DNA from: Maricaulis sp965228215
Lineage (GTDB): Bacteria; Pseudomonadota; Alphaproteobacteria; Caulobacterales; Maricaulaceae
DNA length: 64,000 nucleotides
Direction of reading: 5' to 3'
Assembly: GCA_965228215.1 (NCBI GenBank)
Contig: OZ245800.1
Location: 2,232,001-2,296,000 of the forward strand
In this document: positions 51,142 to 60,400 of the stretch, piece after piece
How the letters are laid out: every line of letters starts with the position of its first letter
How positions within the stretch are numbered: the stretch's first letter is position 1
The notes under the pieces: generated by a model
Databases searched by the model: none
What the model was told of the DNA's origin: nothing
Seen by the model: only the letters and a program-made list of their open reading frames with translations
Position numbers and translations under genes: made by a program

Positions 51142-51882
51142 CTAGAACGGCATCAGGAGCTGGTAGAGTTCCTGGCCGTATGAGGGGCGCTGGGCCTCGG
51201 AGAGGTGGCCGCGGCCGCCATAGGAAATTCTGGCTTCGGCGATCTGCGTGTGCTGGATCGTGTTGTTGGATGCGATGTCTTCCGGCCGGGCGATACCGGT
51301 CAGCAGCAGCTCGCGGACTTCATTGTTCACGCGTACTTCCTGGCGGCCGGCGAGCACCAGATTGCCGTTGGGCAGGACCTGGGTGACGATCGCGGCGACG
51401 GTCAGCGAGATGCTCTCATTGCGGTTCACCGAGCCCGCGCCTTCCAGCGAGGAGGTCGAGCCCAGGCTGGTGAGGTTGGACGGGGTGATGCTGTCGTTGA
51501 AGACGCCGGTCAGATCGATACCGAAGAATTGCGAGAGATCGGAATCCTCCGCCGTGGTGCGCGTGCGGCTGGTATTGTTCTGCAGCTGCGCGCTGTCGGA
51601 GATATTGATGTTCACCGTCACGATGTCGCCTTCACGATTGGCGCGCGGATCACCGAAGAAGGTCGGCGAATTGGCGGCCCAGAGCGAGTTGGACGAGCTC
51701 GGCGCGGCCTGATGGTATTGCGTCGGCATCGGGATCTGCGACGGACCGGTGCCGGCCAGGCGGGCCGGGTTCTGGATCGGCGTCATTTCCGGCGGCTGTC
51801 CTACCTGGGCGAGACGATCGGTTGCGGCACAGGCCTGCAGGGCGACCGAGGCGATGATGAGCGTGGCAATCTTGCGGATCAT
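51142..51882 (-). CDS. flgH: Flagellar L-ring lipoprotein FlgH
   Basis: A 246-residue outer-membrane ring protein with lipobox LQAC (cysteine near residue 18). SNSLWAANSPTFFGDPRANREGDIVTVNI and ARISYGGRGHLSEAQRPSYGQELYQLLMPF at the end are FlgH hallmarks. Last gene of the flgF-flgG-flgA-flgH operon. Confidence 0.97.
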   Translation of the reverse strand: MIRKIATLIIASVALQACAATDRLAQVGQPPEMTPIQNPARLAGTGPSQIPMPTQYHQAAPSSSNSLWAANSPTFFGDPRANREGDIVTVNINISDSAQLQNNTSRTRTTAEDSDLSQFFGIDLTGVFNDSITPSNLTSLGSTSSLEGAGSVNRNESISLTVAAIVTQVLPNGNLVLAGRQEVRVNNEVRELLLTGIARPEDIASNNTIQHTQIAEARISYGGRGHLSEAQRPSYGQELYQLLMPF

Positions 51883-51900
51883 GGTTGCGGTTCCCTGTAA

Positions 51901-52842
51901 TCAGAAGCTGGCGGCGGAGAGGCCGACCCGGGCGCGGCCGGGGCCGTCAACGAGGGCCTCGATCGTGCGGTTGGACTGGAGGTTCACGAAGCGGGCGAGT
52001 TCGCCGTCGGCGGCATCTTCCATGGCGCGGGCACGCACGCTGAGCTGCAGACCCGGGGCTTCGAGAACGAGCGTAACGAGTTCACCGCGGCTGATCATAA
52101 CCGGCATCTGCAGGTCATAGGCGCGCAGCGGCTCGTTGGGACGCAGTGCGCGGCGGCTCTCGCGACCGATGATCAGTTCGGGGTCCAGCACGGCGTCCGG
52201 GCGCAGGCGGTCGGCGCGGTAGGATGCCCAGTCGATGTGGTCCGGCGTGATTTCCTCGCCGGCTGCAACGGGCTGGGCCAGAACCGGAATCTCGATCGTG
52301 GCGTGGGCACGACCCGTAACGCGGACCGGATCAGCACCGTTGTAAGGCGCGATCTCGGCAGCGAGCATGCCGGAGCGATTGTCGAAATTCATCGACAGGA
52401 TCTGCGGGCCGCCAACCGTGTTGAGCGGGGCGTGCAGGGTCATGGCCGAGTTGGAGAGGCGCAGCTCGTGGGCGCGACCCTCCATGGCGAACAGCTCGCC
52501 CTCGATCATGTCCTTCAGCACGTCCGCACCGATAGCGCGGCTGGCGCGGGACACGGTAAGCCGGCGCAGGCCCGAGGCATTGGCCCAGTCGAGACCATGC
52601 TCGGAGGCCAGGTGGCGGACATAGTTCACATCGATCGACTGGCGGGCGCCTGGCGCCGGCGCGCGGGCGACGATGATGCCGGCCGCTGCGCCGTTGATCT
52701 CGAAGAGATCGCCGAGCGTGATGTGGGAACCTTCGACCATGAGGGTTTCGCGCAGAACCACCGGTTCGTTTGCGAAAGCGGGTGCCGTGACAGCCGGTGC
52801 CGTGGTGAGGCAGGCGAGGGCGATTATGGAGGCGCGGATCAT
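51901..52842 (-). CDS. flgA: FlgA, P-ring assembly chaperone
   Basis: A 313-residue periplasmic protein with signal peptide ending AFAN. It has an N-terminal FlgA domain and a C-terminal SAF domain (PVLAQPVAAGEEITPDHIDW, LVTLVLEAPGLQLSVRARAMEDAADGELARFVN). It is longer than E. coli FlgA, as in Caulobacter. It helps FlgI polymerise around the rod. It lies 18 bases before flgH and 13 after flgG. Confidence 0.94.
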   Translation of the reverse strand: MIRASIIALACLTTAPAVTAPAFANEPVVLRETLMVEGSHITLGDLFEINGAAAGIIVARAPAPGARQSIDVNYVRHLASEHGLDWANASGLRRLTVSRASRAIGADVLKDMIEGELFAMEGRAHELRLSNSAMTLHAPLNTVGGPQILSMNFDNRSGMLAAEIAPYNGADPVRVTGRAHATIEIPVLAQPVAAGEEITPDHIDWASYRADRLRPDAVLDPELIIGRESRRALRPNEPLRAYDLQMPVMISRGELVTLVLEAPGLQLSVRARAMEDAADGELARFVNLQSNRTIEALVDGPGRARVGLSAASF

Positions 52843-52855
52843 CTAGCGATCTCCG

Positions 52856-53641
52856 TTAGCGAAGGTTCGAGGACGTCGCGAGCATCTCGTCCGATGCCGT
52901 GATCACGCGGGCATTCATCTCGTAGGCCCGCTGGGCCTGGATGAGTGCGGTAATCTCGGAAACCGCATTGACGTTCGAGGTCTCGACGAAACCCTGCTGG
53001 ATGTCACCGAAACCGGTCGAGCCCGGTGTTCCGGTAGTGGCAGCGCCCGAGGCAGCTGTCTCGGCGAAGAGATTGCCGCCCAGTGCTTCCAGGCCGGACT
53101 GGTTGAAGAAGGTCGAGAGTTCGAGCTGGCCGAGGACCTGTGTGGCGGTCTGGCCGTCGAGCTGGACCTGGACCTGGCCCTGGCTGTTGATGGTGATCGA
53201 GCGTGCACCGTTCGGGATCGCGATGCCCGGGGCCACAGTATAGCCCTCGGCGGTCACGATCTGACCGTCCGGTCCGATCGAAAAATTGCCGGCGCGGGTA
53301 TAGGCGTCGGAACCGTCCGGCATCTGGATGCGAAAATAGCCTTCGCCGGAGATCGCCATGTCGAGCGGATTGCCCGTATTCGACATCGAGCCCTGGTCGG
53401 TGATGCGATAGATCGAGGCCGTCTGTACGCCGAGGCCGACCTGCACGCCCGTCGGAACAATCGTGCCGGCGTCGGAGGAGTTGGCACCCATCTGCGAGAC
53501 GTTCTGGTAGAGGAGATCCTGGAACTCGGCACGCTGGCGCTTGAACCCGGTCGTGTTCATGTTGGCCAGGTTGTTCGAGATCACTTCGACATTCAGCTGC
53601 TGGGCTTCCATGCCCGTGGCGGCGGTGGTGAGGGAGCGCAT
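52856..53641 (-). CDS. flgG: Distal rod protein FlgG
   Basis: A 261-residue rod protein: MRSLTTAATGMEAQQLNVEVISNNLANMNT at the N-terminus, central GNPLDMAISGEGYFRIQMPDG, and the C-terminal helix ALIQAQRAYEMNARVITASDEML. AGGAGG is before the ATG. Fifteen bases separate it from flgF. Confidence 0.97.
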   Translation of the reverse strand: MRSLTTAATGMEAQQLNVEVISNNLANMNTTGFKRQRAEFQDLLYQNVSQMGANSSDAGTIVPTGVQVGLGVQTASIYRITDQGSMSNTGNPLDMAISGEGYFRIQMPDGSDAYTRAGNFSIGPDGQIVTAEGYTVAPGIAIPNGARSITINSQGQVQVQLDGQTATQVLGQLELSTFFNQSGLEALGGNLFAETAASGAATTGTPGSTGFGDIQQGFVETSNVNAVSEITALIQAQRAYEMNARVITASDEMLATSSNLR

Positions 53642-53656
53642 GGCGGTCCTCCTTTA

Positions 53657-54403
53657 CTAGACCCGGCCCAGACGCTCGATCGAGCGGCGGTTCAGGTCTT
53701 CAGCGTCCTTGAGGAACTTCGACACAGACTGGTAGCTGCGCATGATGTTCATCATCTCGGTCAGTTCGAGCACAGCGGATACGTTCGAGCTTTCGACATA
53801 TCCCTGGCGAACCGTGGGGTTGAGCAGGGCTTCCGGTTCATCGAAACCATCGCCGCCGGTGCGGATGTAGCGACCATTCCCGGTCTTCTCGAGACCGGAG
53901 AGATTGGCGATGTCGAAGACACCGATGCGGCCGATCTCGGCTCCGCCCTGCATGACGGCGCCCCCGTCGACAACGGCGATTTCACCGCCGGCGGGGTCGG
54001 TCAGGATGGGCGCTCGGGTCATGGCGTCCAGCACGGGAGCGCCGTCACTGGCGACCAGCTGGCCATTCGCATCGAGCTGGAAACGGCCATCCCGGGTGAA
54101 TTGCTCATTGCCGTTCACCTCGACAGCGAAGAATCCCTCGCCCTCGATGGCGACGTCGAGCGGGCGTCCGGAAAAGTCGAGCTCGCCCTGCCGGAAATCG
54201 CGGGCCATGCCCCAGGTATTCACAAACTGCACGTCCGCCGGACCGTCCGAATGTTCGGCCGTGTGGGCGGGTGCAGCCTCGAGCAACAGGGATTCAACCT
54301 TGAAGCCGGCGGTATTGGCGTTGGCGATATTGTTGGCCACGACATCCAGCGACCGTCTCAGGGTCATCTGGCGCGAAAGGCCGATCATCATTGCGTTGTC
54401 CAT
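53657..54403 (-). CDS. flgF: Proximal rod protein FlgF
   Basis: A 248-residue rod protein: IGLSRQMTLRRSLDVVANNIANANT at the start, FSGRPLDVAIEGEGFFAVE in the centre, and ELTEMMNIMRSYQSVSKFL at the end. First gene of the operon, driven by the sigma54 promoter at 54464-54478 and divergent from fliL. Confidence 0.96.
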   Translation of the reverse strand: MDNAMMIGLSRQMTLRRSLDVVANNIANANTAGFKVESLLLEAAPAHTAEHSDGPADVQFVNTWGMARDFRQGELDFSGRPLDVAIEGEGFFAVEVNGNEQFTRDGRFQLDANGQLVASDGAPVLDAMTRAPILTDPAGGEIAVVDGGAVMQGGAEIGRIGVFDIANLSGLEKTGNGRYIRTGGDGFDEPEALLNPTVRQGYVESSNVSAVLELTEMMNIMRSYQSVSKFLKDAEDLNRRSIERLGRV

Positions 54404-54463
54404 CGGGCGGTCTCCATTCTGGATGCCGGGTCCACCTTTTATGCGGTGGTTGCCAATGCCAGT

Positions 54464-54478
54464 GCACAGGCCGTGCCA
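54464..54478 (-). promoter_or_regulatory. Sigma54 promoter of flgF
   Basis: Minus strand: TGGCAC-GGCCT-GTGC. Perfect -24, -12 keeps GC. Predicted start about 50 bases before the flgF ATG. Confidence 0.75.
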
Positions 54479-54565
54479 TGGTTAATATTTAAAAGAATCA
54501 ATGAGATGTGAGGGCGGGTCCCTGGCGGGCGGCAGGCTTTACCGGCACAAGGCCTGCCCGCGCTG

Positions 54566-54578
54566 GGCATTTATTGCC
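54566..54578. promoter_or_regulatory. FlbD (ftr)-like site between flgF and fliL
   Basis: GGCA-TTTAT-TGCC, about 90 bases upstream of the flgF -24 element. More GGCAGG/CCGGCA half-sites lie nearby at 54530-54560. Confidence 0.5.
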
Positions 54579-54656
54579 GCCTGTCTGCCAATCGCTACGG
54601 ATCGTTAACCGCGTTGGCCGTTAATAAATGCAAGCGATTCCCCCATGGAGCGGCAT

Positions 54657-55220
54657 ATGTCTGACGACTTCGAGGACATTGAAGACGACGAAGAGAATGA
54701 AGACGGCGAAGGTGAGCCCAAGAAAAAGGGCATACCGAAGCTCGTCCTGTTTGGTGGCCTGGGCGGCGTCATCCTGATTCTGGGTGCCGTTGCGGCCTTT
54801 CTCCTGCTGTCCGGCGGCGACGACGAGCATGCCGTCGCCGAGGGCGAGCATGGTGACGAAGGCGCGCACCAGGAAGCCGAGGCTCATACGGAAGTCTATT
54901 ATGTCGGCCTTCTCGAGGAGGAGGGCGAGAGCACCACATTCATGGTCAACATCCGCGGGGATGACGGCCGTCCGATGGTGCTGCAGCTGGAATTGTCCTT
55001 CCAGATTTCCGACCCGCATGTCGCGGAAGTGCTCCAGCACGAACTCGACCCGATCATGGACCAGTTCATCGCCTTCCTGAGCGAGCTGCGCCAGGAGGAT
55101 CTCTACGGATCCGCCGGCGCGCACCGGGTGCGCCTGGAACTGCTGCGCCGGGTCAATCTGGCCATCGAGCCAGCCCATGTGGATCAGGTTCTGATCCAGA
55201 ATTTTCTGATTTCTGGCTGA
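54657..55220 (+). CDS. fliL: Flagellar basal body protein FliL
   Basis: A 187-residue protein: acidic cytoplasmic N-tail, one transmembrane helix (about residues 30-53), acidic His/Glu-rich linker, then the FliL periplasmic domain (YYVGLLEEEGESTTFMVNI; LRQEDLYGSAGAHRVRLELLRRVN). The ATG at 54657 has GGAG at a good distance; an ATG four codons upstream lacks one. FliL supports the stator-rotor interface. First gene of a class II operon with fliM. Confidence 0.95.
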   Translation: MSDDFEDIEDDEENEDGEGEPKKKGIPKLVLFGGLGGVILILGAVAAFLLLSGGDDEHAVAEGEHGDEGAHQEAEAHTEVYYVGLLEEEGESTTFMVNIRGDDGRPMVLQLELSFQISDPHVAEVLQHELDPIMDQFIAFLSELRQEDLYGSAGAHRVRLELLRRVNLAIEPAHVDQVLIQNFLISG

Positions 55221-55229
55221 GGAATAGGA

Positions 55230-56360
55230 ATGTCTGACGACGTCGATCAGGACGAACTCGCGGCCGAATGGGAGGCCATGGCCGAAGACGGTGGCGATCT
55301 GGATCTCGCCTCCGAATGGGAGGCCATGGTCGGTGCCGAGGACGAAGAAGAGGAACTGCCGACTGTTGGCGGTGGCCCCGAACGTATCCTCAACCAGGAC
55401 GAGATCGACAGTCTTCTCGGCTTCTCCCTGTCCGATGACGAGGGCGCCGACAAGTCCGGCATCCGCGCCATCATCAATTCCGCGCTCGTTTCCTATGAGC
55501 GCCTGCCGATGCTGGAGATCGTGTTCGACCGGCTGGTCCGGTTGATGACGACCTCGCTGCGCAATTTCACCTCGGACAATGTCGAGGTCAGCCTCGACAA
55601 TATCTCCTCCATCCGTTTCGGCGATTATCTCAACTCGATCCCGCTGCCGGCCATCCTGGCCGTCTTCCGGGCCCAGCAGCTGGATAATTACGGCCTGCTG
55701 ACGGTGGATTCGAACCTGATCTATTCCATCGTGGACGTTCTGCTCGGCGGTCGCCGCGGCACGTCGGCCATGCGCATCGAGGGCCGTCCCTACACGACGA
55801 TCGAGCGCATGCTGGTGCAGCGCATGATCGAAGTTGTCCTTGAAGACGCCAAGCAGGCTTTCCAGCCGCTGACCGAGGTGGAGTTCGACCTCGAGCGCGT
55901 CGAGACCAATCCGCGCTTCGCCGCCATCGCCCGCCCTGCCAACGCCGCCATCCTGGTGAAGCTGCGCATCGACATGGAAGACCGCGGTGGCCGGATCGAG
56001 CTTCTCCTGCCCTACGCGACGCTGGAACCCATCCGTAAAATGCTGCTGCAGCAATTCATGGGTGAGAAATTCGGCCGCGACAATATCTGGGAAGGCCACC
56101 TGGCGACCGAACTCTGGTCGACCAAGATGGAAGTCCAGGCCGTGCTGGACGAGCAGAAACTCCCGCTCGGCCAGGTCGCGGATCTGAAGGTGGGTGACAC
56201 CTTCTTCCTCGATGCCACACCGCACAGCGAAGTCGAGCTGCGCTGTGGATCAGTTTCCCTCACGCGGGGACGAATGGGCCGAATCGGCCACAACGTAGCC
56301 CTGCGTCTCGGAGCACCGCTCTCACCGGGCGCCAAGAAAGCGATGATGAGGTTCTCATGA
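55230..56360 (+). CDS. fliM: Flagellar motor switch protein FliM
   Basis: A 376-residue switch protein of the C-ring. The CheY-binding motif ILNQDEIDSLL lies at residues 53-63, not at the extreme N-terminus as usual, because about 50 acidic residues precede it. These contain two EWEAM motifs encoded by an exact 18-base direct repeat (55264-55281 and 55312-55329). The middle domain (ALVSYERLPMLEIVFDRLVRLM) and C-terminal SpoA domain (LGQVADLKVGDTFFLD) are complete. The stop overlaps the next gene by ATGA. Confidence 0.97.
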   Translation: MSDDVDQDELAAEWEAMAEDGGDLDLASEWEAMVGAEDEEEELPTVGGGPERILNQDEIDSLLGFSLSDDEGADKSGIRAIINSALVSYERLPMLEIVFDRLVRLMTTSLRNFTSDNVEVSLDNISSIRFGDYLNSIPLPAILAVFRAQQLDNYGLLTVDSNLIYSIVDVLLGGRRGTSAMRIEGRPYTTIERMLVQRMIEVVLEDAKQAFQPLTEVEFDLERVETNPRFAAIARPANAAILVKLRIDMEDRGGRIELLLPYATLEPIRKMLLQQFMGEKFGRDNIWEGHLATELWSTKMEVQAVLDEQKLPLGQVADLKVGDTFFLDATPHSEVELRCGSVSLTRGRMGRIGHNVALRLGAPLSPGAKKAMMRFS

Positions 56361-56746
56361 GTTATGCCGGTCTGATCTTCGAAGGCCTGGTCGCCGTCCT
56401 TCTCCTGGTGGCTGCCGTGATGTGCTGGCGCGTCGATCGTCGCCTGCGCGCCCTGAAAACCGGGCAGGATGGCGTGCGCGAAAGCGTCGTTGCCCTCAAT
56501 GACGCGACGGATCGCGCCCGGGCCAGCCTGGCTGCGCTGGAGCGTGCGACCACGGAATCGGGCGAGGTGCTCGAGCGCCGCATCGCCGAGGCCAAATCGC
56601 TGTCCGACGAGCTGCAGATGATTACCGGCCAGGTCGACCGCAAGGCCGAGTCGATGGCCCGCCGTCCGAGCCGCCGCCGCGCCACGGAAGTCTTCCCGGA
56701 AGGCGCTGGTTCAAGCGTCCTCAATGATCTCAAGAATGTCAGGTAA
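56357..56746 (+). CDS. Bitopic flagellar-operon protein (DUF6468-like)
   Basis: A 129-residue protein: one N-terminal transmembrane helix (about residues 5-24), a helical cytoplasmic or periplasmic stretch, and a basic tail. Alphaproteobacterial flagellar operons carry such a gene after fliM. The Caulobacter polar-flagellum placement factor PflI is also a bitopic protein encoded with early flagellar genes; whether this is the same family cannot be told here. It is coupled to fliM by ATGA. Confidence 0.75.
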   Translation: MSYAGLIFEGLVAVLLLVAAVMCWRVDRRLRALKTGQDGVRESVVALNDATDRARASLAALERATTESGEVLERRIAEAKSLSDELQMITGQVDRKAESMARRPSRRRATEVFPEGAGSSVLNDLKNVR

Positions 56747-56751
56747 GCCGC

Positions 56752-57462
56752 ATGCGTGAGCCGATCCGCTTTCTCTCCGTTCTGGCCATCCTCATGGGTG
56801 GCCTGTTTGGCCTCAAGACCCTGTCCGTCGCCAATGGCGCAGCTGACTGGTGGTCTGCCCAGGCTGCCGTGCTGGAAGACGAGCCAACGCAGGAGAGCGA
56901 GCCGGAAGACGATTACGCCGACGCCTCGGCCGAGCCGGCCGCACAGAGCGAGCCGCAGCAGTGCGAGGCGAACACCGGTTCGCTGGCCTTTGCCAATGCG
57001 CTTTCCGGCGGTGGTCGTACGGCCGAGGAAGAAGCCCTGATCACCCGTCTCGCCGAGCGCCGTAACGAGCTGGAAGCCCGCGATGACGAGCTGGATACGC
57101 GCGAGGCGCTGATCCAGGCGATGGAACAGCGTGTTGACGAACGCATCCAGTCGCTGACCGAATTGCAGGAACAGATCGATACCCTGGTGGGCACGCTGAA
57201 CGAGCGCGAAGCCGAGGATCTCAACACGATTGTCGCCTGGTATGGCGCGATGGAACCGGCCGATGCGGCCGCCGTCCTGACCGTGTTGGACGCCATGCGC
57301 CAGGTCCAGATCGCCTCGGCCATGCCCGAGCGCCGCTTCGGCGAAATCCTCGCCCAGATGGACCCGCCGGCCGCCGCGCGGCTGATCGAGCTGATGGCGA
57401 CGCGAAGCAATATGCCGCAAACGGCAGCCGAACTGGAGGCGCGGCTTGGCGAGACTCGCTAA
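56752..57462 (+). CDS. motE: MotE-family flagellar protein
   Basis: A 236-residue protein: N-terminal signal anchor, acidic linker, coiled coil (about residues 95-155; LAERRNELEARDDELDTREALIQAM), then an MgtE_N-like domain (YGAMEPADAAAVLTVL, FGEILAQMDPPAAARLIELMA). This is the layout of MotE, a periplasmic chaperone for the stator-associated MotC. The 3-prime end overlaps the next gene by 17 bases. Confidence 0.82.
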   Translation: MREPIRFLSVLAILMGGLFGLKTLSVANGAADWWSAQAAVLEDEPTQESEPEDDYADASAEPAAQSEPQQCEANTGSLAFANALSGGGRTAEEEALITRLAERRNELEARDDELDTREALIQAMEQRVDERIQSLTELQEQIDTLVGTLNEREAEDLNTIVAWYGAMEPADAAAVLTVLDAMRQVQIASAMPERRFGEILAQMDPPAAARLIELMATRSNMPQTAAELEARLGETR

Positions 57463-60400
57463 GCATACGCTTGTGCTGACAACAGCGCTGGCCGCCGCCC
57501 TGACCGGGGCGGCGGCTTTCGCGCAATCTGCAGCCGATATCCAGGTCCAGCAGGACGGGGCGAATACCCGCATCCTGATCACCTATGACGAGACCCTGGC
57601 CGACGCGCGTCCGTCCGCCGAGGTCAATATCGAACACAACAGTGTTCTCATCGCCAGTCTGAGCGAGCCACTCGAGGCTGATGTCTCTGAACTCGCTGAT
57701 GAAATCGGAACGCTTGCCGCGCGTGCGAGGCTGGATCCCGATGGTACGGCCCTCCGCATCGCCCTGAACCGCGCGACGCAGTCGCACGTCTCCGCCAGCT
57801 ACAACATGGTCGCGATCGATCTTGTCCCGCCGGGGGCTCCGGTGCCGGAGCCGATCGTCTCGCCGCGGGAGATCCGTGAACGCGAAGCCGCCGCTGAGGC
57901 CGCGGAACTGGCTGCCGCCGGTCCCGCCGCGCCGCCGCCGGCCGATCCGGTTCCCGTGACCTGGCGTACAGGCCAGTCGACAGAATACACGCGCCTGCAA
58001 TTCGACTGGCAGGAACCGGTTGAATTCGACCTGACCCAGACGGATGACCAGGTTGAGGTCAGGTTCAGCAAGCCCGCGGAAATCGATCTGCGTCGCATGT
58101 CCGGCGCGCCGCCCCGCCATCTCCAGGCGGTCGAGGATGAGCGTATCGGCGATGAATGGTTCCTGCGCCTCGACCTTGCCGACGATGTGCGTGCCCGCGC
58201 CTGGAGCGAGGGTAATCGTGTTGTCATCGACCTGCTTGATCCGGACGTCGCCAACGCCCAGCAGATGATGCAGGAATTGGCGGGTCTCGCCGAGGCCGCC
58301 GCCGCCCTGCAGGCCGAGAACGAGGCGCTGTCGCCGCCGGCCGAACCGGATGTCCAGCTGGCGGAGAACCGCGGTAGTGAAACACCAGCGGAGCCGGCGC
58401 CCCGGGCGCCCGAATTTCCGGCTGCAGAGGTGCAAGTCGCTGAAAACACGGCGGTCGAGACCGGCGTTGCTGAGCCTGACGCCCAGGCTGACGCACCGCG
58501 CGAAATGCCGGTTGACGGGATTATCGACGTCTCTGCCAGCGAAGCGAATGGCGATCTGCGGGCCGAGTTCAATTGGCCGGTCCCGGTCGGTGCAGCAGTC
58601 TTCCGCCGCGGCGAGGCGATCTGGATCGTGTTCGATCGCGAGGCGGATCTGGATCTCGAGGAACTCGGATTCAGCCAGCGCGGTCATGTCCAATCCTTCC
58701 GCGCCGTGCGCGGGCCGGGATATTCGGCAGCCCGCATCGTCGCGCCCGAAACCACCCAGGCCGAGGCGCGCCAGTCCGGCGATCGCTGGACCATCGTCTT
58801 CTCCGAACGCATTGAATCGCCACCGCGGCCCATCCTCGTGCGTCGGGACGCGCCGTTCGGCCGACCGGGCCGCATCGTGATGGATCTCACCGGCGCCAAT
58901 GCCGTGCGCTGGATGGAAGACCCGGTTGTCGGCGACCGGATCGCCGCCATCACGTCTTCCGGCCCCATCCAAGGCCTGGTGTCGCGCCGCGACTTTATCG
59001 GCGGAGCGCTTTTCGCCTCCTCGCATGGCGGCGCGGTAGAATTGCGGTCCGACGATCTCCTGGTCGAGATTACCGGATCCGGTGTGATGATTGGCCGTCC
59101 CGACGGTCTCGACCTGACGCCCTCCAGCAATGGCAATCGATCTGCCGCCGTCTCGTCGATGGCGCACCTGTCATCGCCTGCCTATGTGGATTTCGACGGC
59201 TGGGCCGGCGAACGTCGCTTCAACCAGGAATGGCCCGAACGCCAGCGCCGCGCCGCCCGCAATGACGGGCCGGACGACCGGATTGCGCTGGCCCGTTTCC
59301 TGGTTGCGCATGAATTGGGCGCCGAGGCACTGGGCATGCTGGAAACGGCTGTCGACATGGAGCCGCAGCTCGCCACCGACGCGCATGTGCGCGCCCTCAG
59401 GGGGGTGGCAAGCTATCAGATCGGCCGGATCGACGAGGCCGAGGATTATCTCGCCGATTCAGCCCTGGTGCGCGATCCCGCCGCCTCGCTCTGGCGCGCC
59501 ATGGTCGCGATTGAACAGGAGCGCTGGATCGATGCCCGCCGCTTCTTCGATGGCGGCGCCGACCTGATCTACAACTATCCGCCGCGCTGGCGTGCCCGTT
59601 TCTACGCGGCCCATGCCCGTGCCGCGGTCGAACTCAATGATTTTGGCGCGGCCCACAATTTCCTGCGCCTCGTGGACCAGGAAGAGCCGGATGACCGCAC
59701 GCGTCTCGACGCGTTCTACGTGGGGGCTCGCCTGGCCGAGGCCGAGGGCAATCTGGATGAAGCCATCCGCCGCCTGGAAAATCTCGCAAGCTCGGGGACG
59801 CCGCCGATGGAGGCGCGCGCCATCTATGATCTCGCACGCCTGCGGCTGGAAGCCGGACGCATCAATCGCCTCGAGGCGATCGAGGAGCTGGAGAACCTCC
59901 GCTTCCGCTGGCGGGGCGATACGATCGAACTGGATACGGTCCGCACGCTAGGCGAACTCTATGTGAGCGCCGGTGCCTTCTCGCAGGGTCTGCAGACCAT
60001 GGCGACGGCGCAGTCGCGTTTCCCCGAGACCGAGGCCGGCCGCCGGATCGGCGATGAAATGGACCGAATCTTCAACCGTCTCTTCCTCGAAGGTGAAGCC
60101 GATCGCATGAACCCGATCGAGTCGGTCGCGCTGTTCTACCAGTACCAGCATCTCGCCCCGATCGGTGCTGATGGGGATCGCATGATCCGCCGTCTTGCCG
60201 ACCGCCTGATTGCTTTTGATCTGCTCGACCCGGCCGCTGAACTTCTGCAGCACCAGGTGGATTATCGCCTGCGTGAACCCCTAGCCCGCGCATCGGTCGC
60301 AACCGATCTGGCCATCGTCTATTTGATGGATCGCCAGTTTGAAGCGGCTCTGCGCACTATCAGGGGCACGAGTATTCAGGGCTTGCCAGAAGAGATGGTC

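Noticed and set aside
54605..54624. CtrA box before fliL
   Set aside because: Two TTAA half-sites are present but separated by 12 bases, not 7. A CtrA role remains possible but the site is not canonical.
54621..56225. 534-codon minus-strand frame opposite fliL-fliM
   Set aside because: Shadow of two certain flagellar genes.
57221..59167. 648-codon minus-strand open frame opposite the AMIN/TPR gene
   Set aside because: Antisense to a clear exported protein with good domain patterns; composition is Arg/Gly/His-rich as in shadow frames.
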